Shown one piece after another: positions 1 through 5,082 of a stretch of 7,616 bases of DNA (positions are counted from its first letter, which is position 1; each line of letters opens with the position of its first letter). The notes under the pieces were generated by a model, which did no database searches, was not told the origin of the DNA, and saw only the letters and a program-made list of their open reading frames with translations. A program made the translations under genes and the position numbers. Location of the stretch: NCBI GenBank assembly GCA_902803345.1, contig CADCPV010000248.1, positions 1 to 7,616 on the forward strand, read 5' to 3'. Origin of the DNA: an uncultured Eubacteriales bacterium (GTDB lineage Bacteria > Bacillota_A > Clostridia > Lachnospirales > Lachnospiraceae).

Positions 1-18
1 ACTCTAACACATTAGAGT
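1..18. repeat. Perfect small inverted repeat at the left edge
   Basis: ACTCTAA (1-7) and TTAGAGT (12-18) are exact reverse complements around a CACA loop, giving a 7-bp hairpin. No T-tract follows on the plus strand. On the minus strand the downstream side lies outside the window, so a minus-strand terminator or the end of a larger structured RNA cannot be excluded. All three plus-strand frames contain a stop within the first 20 bases, so no plus-strand gene from the left extends past this point. Confidence 0.45.
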
Positions 19-103
19 GAAGCTGTCAAGCAGATTATTTGAAAAGAACCACGTTACGATCTGCTGCTCACCTGGAAGCCGGCTGTACATTTGAATCCAT
101 CGC

Positions 104-132
104 TTGCCTTTTATGCTGAACTATAGTATAAT
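104..132 (+). promoter_or_regulatory. Probable sigma-A-type promoter of the six-gene operon
   Basis: A -35-like TTGCCT (104-109, four of six consensus matches) is separated by 17 bases from a perfect TATAAT -10 box (127-132). Transcription would start near 139-140. The -10 box lies between two copies of CTATAG (121-126 and 134-139). The placement is ideal for driving the gene cluster that starts just downstream, and it would leave a leader of about 55 bases before the TTG start at 196. This is read from consensus only. Confidence 0.55.
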
Positions 133-184
133 GCTATAGATTATAGCCTTATGAAAGGTGGGCGGGAGTCCGATTCCGCGGGAA

Positions 185-190
185 AGAGGA
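185..190 (+). promoter_or_regulatory. Ribosome binding site that favours a TTG start at 196
   Basis: AGAGGA (185-190) lies 5 bases before an in-frame TTG at 196. The in-frame ATG at 151 has no Shine-Dalgarno-like sequence before it and would sit only about 11 bases from the predicted transcription start. The in-frame ATG at 190 overlaps the AGAGGA itself. TTG 196 is therefore the best-supported start. Confidence 0.45.
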
Positions 191-195
191 TGCAG

Positions 196-858
196 TTGAA
201 GAACCAGAAAACCGGCACCGGGGCAAAAGCAGTATACAATACACTGATGACAGCGGCACTTTTCACGCTGATCCTGTGTGCGTCCGTGTCGTTGATTATC
301 TATACGACGCCCCTTTACTATATGATGGTGAAGCTGCTGAAGGTTCCGGAAAGCACCGGGATCAGTTTTGAAGTCTGCAAACGAAACTACGACACGTTGA
401 TTTATTACAACTGCTTCTGGGGGCCGAAAAAGCTCGTGTTCCCGGATTTTATCATGTCGGAGCACGGCGAGATTCATTTTATGGAAGTAAAGCGGATCTT
501 CGTTTTTATGCAGTACGCGGCGATCGGAAGTCTCGCGTTGGTGCTTCTCGGACACTTCCTGTATGGAAAGAAGCGGCGGATCTACGGCTTCCTTCCGGCA
601 ACGATTATCCTGGCCTGTGTCGTAGTGCTTGTGGTCGGAGCGGGACTTGTGTTCAGCTGGGACCGGACCTTCATCCTGATGCACAGGATCCTGTTTACAA
701 ATGACTACTGGATTTTTGACCCGGCGAAGGACCCGGTGATCAATATTCTTCCGGATACGGTCTTTCTTGCAGCCGGCGCGGGGATCATCGTCCTGATGAT
801 TCTGGGGCTTCTCATATCCGGACTTCTGTGGCGGAAGCATCAAAAGGAGGCGAAATGA
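196..858 (+). CDS. DUF1461/TIGR01906 integral membrane protein, possible Lit-type lipoprotein intramolecular transacylase
   Basis: This encodes a 220-residue membrane protein (235 if the ATG at 151 is used). Four hydrophobic segments are visible at about residues 18-39, 106-123, 133-154 and 189-212, after a short basic N-terminus. Between segments 1 and 2 is an extracytoplasmic loop containing EIHFMEV with His94. After segment 3 comes a conserved-looking stretch, FSWDRTFILMHRILFTNDYW, with His163, followed by FDP and ILPD. This pattern matches my memory of the TIGR01906/DUF1461 family. The family includes Lit, which moves an acyl chain from the diacylglyceryl-cysteine of a lipoprotein to its alpha-amino group; two histidines are important there, and His94 and His163 are my candidates. 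The catalytic role is inference: family membership is likely, activity unproven. The stop overlaps the start of the next gene (855-858), so the two are translationally coupled. Confidence 0.65.
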   Translation: MKNQKTGTGAKAVYNTLMTAALFTLILCASVSLIIYTTPLYYMMVKLLKVPESTGISFEVCKRNYDTLIYYNCFWGPKKLVFPDFIMSEHGEIHFMEVKRIFVFMQYAAIGSLALVLLGHFLYGKKRRIYGFLPATIILACVVVLVVGAGLVFSWDRTFILMHRILFTNDYWIFDPAKDPVINILPDTVFLAAGAGIIVLMILGLLISGLLWRKHQKEAK

Positions 859-1472
859 ACCGGATTTTCTACCTGATCGGGAAAAGTTCGACGGGAAAGG
901 ACACAATTCTTTCCGCGCTTCTTCATGATCCGGCGCTGGGTCTTTCGGAAATTGTGCAGTATACGACGCGGCCGATCCGGGACGGCGAAGAAGAAGGCCG
1001 GGAATACCATTTTATAACGATGGAAGAGTCGCTTCGGCTCCGGGATCAGGGAAAAGTTGTCGAGGAGCGTGTATATCAGACGGTGCACGGTCCCTGGAAA
1101 TATATGTTTGTCGATGACGGACAGCTTGAGTGCGGAACCGGCGATTTTATCGCAGTCGGAACAGTGGAGTCCTATGTGAAAGTCCGTGATTATTTCGGGG
1201 ACGGCGTGGTTGTCCCGATCTATATCTATGTGGAAACCGGTGAGCGGCTGCAGCGGGCGCTGAACCGTGAGCGGATTCACGATAATCCGAAATATGCGGA
1301 AATGTGCCGCCGTTTTCTTGCAGACGAGCAGGATTTTTCAGATGAAAAGCTCCGGGCGGCGGGGCTCATCGATGATGGGGGGCAGTACCGGAACAGTTTT
1401 GAAAATGTGACGCTTTTTGACACGATTCAGTCTGTCCGGGCATTTGTACTCCGGTGTCAGGAAAAAACATGA
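855..1472 (+). CDS. Guanylate-kinase-like P-loop nucleotide kinase
   Basis: This 205-residue soluble protein resembles guanylate kinase, which makes GDP from GMP and ATP. The P-loop is GKSSTGKDT (residues 9-17). The GMP-binding region follows as TTRP (37-40), Arg42, a GEEEG stretch and Tyr51, and Glu70/Glu71 fit the next nucleotide-binding acid. A lid-like segment around RRFLADE (152-158) fits the family. It departs from canonical Gmk: the P-loop has Asp16 where Gly is usual, the YGT segment reads GPWKY (79-83), and the VVND motif of the last third is missing. It may therefore be a paralogue with altered substrate preference. The start at 855 is set by AGGAGG (845-850) four bases upstream, and overlaps the previous stop. 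In B. subtilis this position before holB holds thymidylate kinase. Confidence 0.75.
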   Translation: MNRIFYLIGKSSTGKDTILSALLHDPALGLSEIVQYTTRPIRDGEEEGREYHFITMEESLRLRDQGKVVEERVYQTVHGPWKYMFVDDGQLECGTGDFIAVGTVESYVKVRDYFGDGVVVPIYIYVETGERLQRALNRERIHDNPKYAEMCRRFLADEQDFSDEKLRAAGLIDDGGQYRNSFENVTLFDTIQSVRAFVLRCQEKT

Positions 1473-2290
1473 GTACCGGTATCAGAGAAGAACTTCTGCA
1501 GATAGCAGAAAGCGGGAAAATCGCACAGGCATACCTTTTGGAGAGCACGGATCAGACGGCGCTTCTTCTGGCCGCCCGGGCATTTGCTGAAGCGCTTGGT
1601 GCCTCAGCTGCCGATACCATTCTGACGGAGCAGGAAAAACCAAACCTGATCAGTGTGTCGGATGTGCGGAGTGCGCTTGTCGCATCTGTAAGCATCCGCC
1701 CTTATGACAGCCCTTATAAGGTTTATATTGTGCAGCATGCGGAGCTGATGAATCCGCAGGCGCAGAATGCCCTTTTAAAGACACTGGAAGAGCCGCCGGG
1801 ATACGTTGTGATCCTGCTTCTTGCCGCCAATGCGAAAGTCTTCCTGCCGACGATCCTCTCACGCTGTGTGAAGCTTTCCGCGCCGGAGGATGCGGCCGGA
1901 AGTACGGAGGATTCTCCGGAGGCGGAGGAAGCCCGAAGGCTTGCGGATGCGTTTTTCCGGGAAAGCACCGGGCTTACGACAGAGCGGGAACTGTATTACA
2001 CGACGGAACTGTCAAAAAAGAAACTGTATTACACACAGATTCTGGACCGTTTCCTTCTGTGGTACCGGGACATCCTGCTGGCAAAGACCGCGGGAGCTGC
2101 GGATCTTTCGGCACTTTCAAGGGAGACCGGGACCATCCGCACGCTCTCCGAAAAAATGCAGTATGAGGGCATCCGGCAGTGCATTGAACTGGTGCATGAA
2201 ACCCGGAAGCGGCTGGATTCGAACGTCAATACGGAAATCAGTCTGGAGATGCTGATCCTCGCACAGAAAAAGGCCATGAAACGGCCGTAA
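1469..2290 (+). CDS. holB: DNA polymerase III subunit delta'
   Basis: A 273-residue clamp-loader subunit that helps load the beta sliding clamp during replication. Diagnostic motifs are AQAYLLE near the N-terminus (19-25), the segment NALLKTLEEPP (100-110) and the sensor-1/arginine-finger motif SRC (131-133). A C-terminal helical region contains LLWYRDILLAK (196-206) and the ending SNVNTEISLEMLIL (251-264), usual for this subunit. It is shorter than the roughly 330 residues of many delta' proteins: the N-terminal region has no GxxGxGKT loop, and the zinc-binding cysteine cluster is absent. Delta' does not need ATP binding, so this does not imply loss of function. The start at 1469 has AGGA (1459-1462) six bases upstream and overlaps the preceding stop as ATGA. 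A longer form from GTG 1454 is open but has a less suitable upstream site. Confidence 0.9.
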   Translation: MSTGIREELLQIAESGKIAQAYLLESTDQTALLLAARAFAEALGASAADTILTEQEKPNLISVSDVRSALVASVSIRPYDSPYKVYIVQHAELMNPQAQNALLKTLEEPPGYVVILLLAANAKVFLPTILSRCVKLSAPEDAAGSTEDSPEAEEARRLADAFFRESTGLTTERELYYTTELSKKKLYYTQILDRFLLWYRDILLAKTAGAADLSALSRETGTIRTLSEKMQYEGIRQCIELVHETRKRLDSNVNTEISLEMLILAQKKAMKRP

Positions 2291-2336
2291 CAGATAATAA
2301 GGACAGCGCAGCAAGAATACAGAACGAGGTAGATTT

Positions 2337-3389
2337 ATGGTTACTGTAATCGGAGTAAAATTCCGACATCAGGTGAAATGTTATTATTTTGACCCACGGG
2401 GCGAAGTGCTTCGCCGCGGGGATTCCGTAATTGTGGAAACATCACAGGGGATCGAATGTGCCACCGTCGTAATTCCGAACACGGAAATCGAGGAAGATCA
2501 GGTTGTCGGAGAACTGCGGCCGATTATGCGGATTGCAGATGAGGACGATTTTGACCAGCTGAAACTGAACCGGAAGAATGAACATGACGCGGTTCGTATC
2601 TGCCGGCAGAAAATTGCAGACCACGATCTGCAGATGAAACTGATCCGGGCGGAGTATGCGTTCGACCGGACCAAACTGACCTTTTATTTTACGGCGGACG
2701 GACGGGTGGATTTCCGGGAACTTGTGAAGGATCTTGCGAGCATTTTCCGCACGCGGATTGAGCTTCGGCAGGTCGGCGTTCGCGATGAAACGAAGCTTTT
2801 AGGCGGTATCGGTATCTGCGGGCGCGAACTCTGCTGCGCAACCTGGCTTTCGGATTTCGTGCCGGTCTCGATCAAGATGGCAAAGGAGCAGAATCTGTCC
2901 CTGAATTCTGCCAAGATTTCGGGTATCTGCGGTCGGCTGATGTGCTGTTTGAAAAACGAAGAAGACACCTATGAGTATCTGAACGCGCAGCTGCCGTCAG
3001 TGAATTCACATGTGCGGACACCGGATGGAAATACGGGCGTGGTATCCGCAGTGGATGTCCTTCGGCAGAAAGTCTCGGTGGTCTTGTCGGACGGAGCCAA
3101 TGACGATCGTGAAGTCCGGGAGTATCCGGTAGATGAGCTGAAATTCACGCCGAGAAAACGTGACAAAAAGGCTGCGGAAGGGGAAGAACAGAACGATTCG
3201 GAAGACCCGGCGGCATCAGAGAAACCCGCAGAAGCGGCAGAGAAGTCCGGGAAGAACGAACGCGAGAAGAACGGCAGGCCGAACCGCGGCCAAGACAACC
3301 GGGACCGCCGGAACCGCGGACCGTGGCAGGATCGAAAGTCTGACAAAAAGAAGGACCGCCGGAAGGACCAGGGCAATGATACTCCGTGA
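2337..3389 (+). CDS. ricT: PSP1-domain iron-sulfur protein RicT (YaaT)
   Basis: This 350-residue protein matches RicT/YaaT. In B. subtilis RicT works with RicA (YmcA) and RicF (YlbF) as the Y-complex, which carries iron-sulfur clusters and assists RNase Y in mRNA maturation; it also affects sporulation, competence and biofilm formation. The N-terminal part (about 1-150) has the typical VIGVKFRHQVKCYYFDP opening and ECATVV. The core has two similar cysteine blocks, GICGRELCC (159-167) and GICGRLMCC (196-204). Cys161, Cys167 and Cys198 fall at the positions I recall for the cluster-binding cysteines of B. subtilis RicT. From about residue 272 to the end is a Lys/Arg/Asp/Glu-rich, probably disordered tail. 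GAGGT (2326-2330) lies six bases before the ATG. A 46-base gap after holB shows no terminator. The yabA gene that follows yaaT in Bacillus is absent. Confidence 0.95.
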   Translation: MVTVIGVKFRHQVKCYYFDPRGEVLRRGDSVIVETSQGIECATVVIPNTEIEEDQVVGELRPIMRIADEDDFDQLKLNRKNEHDAVRICRQKIADHDLQMKLIRAEYAFDRTKLTFYFTADGRVDFRELVKDLASIFRTRIELRQVGVRDETKLLGGIGICGRELCCATWLSDFVPVSIKMAKEQNLSLNSAKISGICGRLMCCLKNEEDTYEYLNAQLPSVNSHVRTPDGNTGVVSAVDVLRQKVSVVLSDGANDDREVREYPVDELKFTPRKRDKKAAEGEEQNDSEDPAASEKPAEAAEKSGKNEREKNGRPNRGQDNRDRRNRGPWQDRKSDKKKDRRKDQGNDTP

Positions 3390-4119
3390 ACATGAGCGGA
3401 TCGATGATTTGATGAGGCGTGGCTATCGGATCATTCAGAACGAGACAAAGTTCTGCTTTGGGATCGATGCCGCGCTTCTTGCCTGGTTTGCAGAGGTGAA
3501 GTCCGGGGAAAAGGTGATGGACCTGTGCTCCGGGTCCGGTGTTGTCCCGATCCTGATGGATGCACGGAACGCCTGCGGGGACTATACGGGACTGGAAATC
3601 CAGGAAGATATGGCGGAAATGGCACAGCGTTCGGCAGAACTGAACAGCGCATCGGACCACATCCGCTTTGTTGCCGGCGATGTGAAGGAAGCTTCGTCCC
3701 TCTTTCCGAAAGGAAGCTTCGACGTCGTAACGGTCAATCCGCCCTATATGAAGCACAATGTCGGACTGAAGAATCCGGATGAGAGCATTGCGATCGCACG
3801 CCACGAGATTCTGCTGGAGCTTTCGGACGTCCTTCGGGAAGCGGCGAAGCTTTTACGGCCTGCCGGACGTTTCTATATGATTCACCGGCCCGGAAGGCTT
3901 CCTGAAATCCTGCAGCTGATGCAGGAATACCGCCTGCAGCCGGAGCGCATGATCATGGTTCACCCGAACAAGGAGCGGGAAGCGACGATGGTGCTGATCT
4001 CCGGAATCCGCGGCGGACGAAACGCACTTTTAGTGGAATCGCCGGTCATGGTGCATGAAACGCCGGGGGTTTATACGGACAAGGTGCGGGAAATCTATTA
4101 TAATGACGGGAGGCACTGA
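3376..4119 (+). CDS. trmN6: tRNA1(Val) adenine-N6 methyltransferase-like protein (TrmN6/YabB)
   Basis: A 247-residue class-I SAM-dependent methyltransferase. Motif I is VMDLCSGSGVVPIL (47-60), the acidic end of strand 2 is GLEIQ (72-76), and the catalytic N6-adenine motif is NPPY (121-124), followed by a KHN that fits this subfamily. The N-terminal GYRIIQNETKFCFGIDAALLAWF segment is the typical substrate-side signature of the TrmN6/YabB group; E. coli TrmN6 methylates A37 of tRNA1(Val). The exact tRNA target here is inferred from the family. The ATG at 3376 lies inside the last codons of ricT (14-base overlap) and has AAGGA (3363-3367) eight bases upstream. The frame stays open farther upstream within ricT, but that part reads as a basic out-of-frame copy of the ricT tail and is not credible protein. 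The neighbour is rsmI, as in many Firmicutes. Confidence 0.88.
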   Translation: MILREHERIDDLMRRGYRIIQNETKFCFGIDAALLAWFAEVKSGEKVMDLCSGSGVVPILMDARNACGDYTGLEIQEDMAEMAQRSAELNSASDHIRFVAGDVKEASSLFPKGSFDVVTVNPPYMKHNVGLKNPDESIAIARHEILLELSDVLREAAKLLRPAGRFYMIHRPGRLPEILQLMQEYRLQPERMIMVHPNKEREATMVLISGIRGGRNALLVESPVMVHETPGVYTDKVREIYYNDGRH

Positions 4120-4122
4120 CGC

Positions 4123-4968
4123 ATGCCCGGAAAACTGTACTTATGCGCGACGCCGATCGGAAATCTGCAGGATATGACGCCGCGCTGCATCGAAATTCTG
4201 AAAAGCGTGGACCTGATCGCGGCCGAAGATACGAGAAACAGCATTAAGCTGCTGAATCATTTCGAAATCCGCACGCCGATGACATCCTATCATGAATACA
4301 ACCGCTATGACAAGGCGGAGGAGCTCACGGAAAAAATCCTCGCCGGGGCGAATGTGGCCTGTATTACGGATGCCGGAACCCCCGGGATCTCCGATCCAGG
4401 AGAGATTCTGGCCCAAAAGTGCATCGAAGCCGGCATCGAAGTCAGTTCCGTTCCCGGTGCCTGCGCCTGCATTTCGGCGCTGATTGTGTCCGGGCTTCCG
4501 ACCCGCCGCTTTCGCTTTGAAGGCTTCCTGCCGGAGGAGAAAAAAGAGCGGTGCGCGATCCTCGAAAACCTGAAAAACGACACGGCAACCCTGATCTTCT
4601 ACGAAGCGCCGCACCGGCTTGTGAAGACGCTGCAGGATCTTTTTGATATGCTCGGAGACCGGAAAATCGCGCTCTGCAAAGAGTTGACAAAGCGATATGA
4701 GAATGTGTACCGCACGATCCTTTCAGAGGCAACAGAGCATTTTGAGAAAGAGGAACCCCGGGGCGAGTATGTGCTGGTGGTGGCGGGCAGAACGCAGGAA
4801 GAACTGAAGAAGGAAGCGGAAGAAGCGTTCCGGGAGCTTCCGATTGAGGAGCATCTCGAGCGGTATCTTGCGGAAGGACTGGATCGGATGGAGGCCATGA
4901 AGCGTGTCGCGAAGGACCGCGGGCTTTCCAAGCGTGAAATTTACAAGTCACTGAATTGTCACAATTAA
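4123..4968 (+). CDS. rsmI: 16S rRNA (cytidine-1402 2'-O)-methyltransferase
   Basis: A full-length 281-residue RsmI, the SAM-dependent tetrapyrrole-methylase-fold enzyme that adds the 2'-O-methyl group to C1402 in the decoding centre of 16S rRNA. Motifs in order are LYLCATPIGNLQDMT (5-19), AAEDTRNS (33-40), the SAM-loop ITDAGTPGISDPG (81-93), SVPGACA (109-115), FEGFLP (132-137), FYEAPHR (159-165), KELTK (186-190) and RGEYVLVV (213-220). A small C-terminal helical domain ends in LSKREIYKSL (268-277). The start at 4123 has GGGAGG (4108-4113) nine bases upstream and is only three bases after the trmN6 stop, so it belongs to the same transcript. Neither the GIY-YIG gene yazA nor abrB, which flank rsmI in Bacillus, is present. 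Confidence 0.97.
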   Translation: MPGKLYLCATPIGNLQDMTPRCIEILKSVDLIAAEDTRNSIKLLNHFEIRTPMTSYHEYNRYDKAEELTEKILAGANVACITDAGTPGISDPGEILAQKCIEAGIEVSSVPGACACISALIVSGLPTRRFRFEGFLPEEKKERCAILENLKNDTATLIFYEAPHRLVKTLQDLFDMLGDRKIALCKELTKRYENVYRTILSEATEHFEKEEPRGEYVLVVAGRTQEELKKEAEEAFRELPIEEHLERYLAEGLDRMEAMKRVAKDRGLSKREIYKSLNCHN

Positions 4969-4978
4969 TCATTATAAT
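4951..4978 (+). promoter_or_regulatory. Possible promoter for the glycosyltransferase gene
   Basis: A perfect TATAAT (4973-4978) lies just after the rsmI stop. The best -35 at normal spacing is weak: CTGAAT (4951-4956, three of six matches, 16-base spacer). A better TTGTCA (4956-4961) is only 11 bases away, too close. Transcription would start near 4985, upstream of the hairpin at 5000-5048. Consensus reading only. Confidence 0.35.
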
Positions 4979-4999
4979 ACATGCTCAGGGCCGAAAAAG

Positions 5000-5048
5000 C
5001 CTGTCTTCCGTATGCGTTTTTTGCGCTGCCGGAAGGCAGGATTCTTTT
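5000..5048 (+). terminator. Probable intrinsic terminator after rsmI, in the glycosyltransferase leader
   Basis: The arms 5000-5010 (CCTGTCTTCCG) and 5030-5040 (CGGAAGGCAGG) pair over 11 positions with one G-U pair. The 19-base loop can form a further GCG/CGC pairing (5014-5016 with 5024-5026). The right arm is followed by ATTCTTTT, a moderate T-tract. On the minus strand the stem would be followed by GCTTTTTCGG, so it may work in both directions. It fits as the end of the six-gene transcript, but the promoter-like TATAAT upstream means it may also lie in the leader of the next gene. Confidence 0.6.
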
Positions 5049-5082
5049 GGCAATTTAGGGGAGAGAAAAAGGTTTAGAAGAA

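Noticed and set aside
121..906. Long open frame on the minus strand opposite the first gene
   Set aside because: Its translation is rich in His, Arg, Gln and Pro with no recognisable domain, and it lies over a membrane protein with a convincing family pattern and ribosome site. It is a shadow of the plus-strand codon usage.
1989..2034. Thirteen-base repeat AACTGTATTACAC in holB, 33 bases apart
   Set aside because: The copies are in frame and encode LYYT twice within a helical stretch. This might be a tiny old duplication, but it is too short to separate from chance and has no sign of function.
3160..3375. Upstream extension of the trmN6 frame inside ricT
   Set aside because: The translated part is a Arg/Thr/Lys-rich out-of-frame version of the charged RicT tail. 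The family-typical protein begins at ATG 3376, which has its own Shine-Dalgarno sequence.
3685..3721. Twelve-base direct repeat AAGGAAGCTTCG at 3685-3696 and 3710-3721
   Set aside because: It lies within conserved trmN6 coding sequence, the copies are 25 bases apart and read in different frames, and the word is a chance palindrome around GAAGCTTC.
3145..3804. Minus-strand frame opposite ricT and trmN6
   Set aside because: No motif, no ribosome site of note, and it covers two well-identified genes on the other strand.
5047..5078. Promoter-like TTGGCA (5047-5052) with TTTAGA (5073-5078) just before the glycosyltransferase
   Set aside because: The spacing is 20 bases and the second box would overlap the ribosome binding region, leaving no leader.
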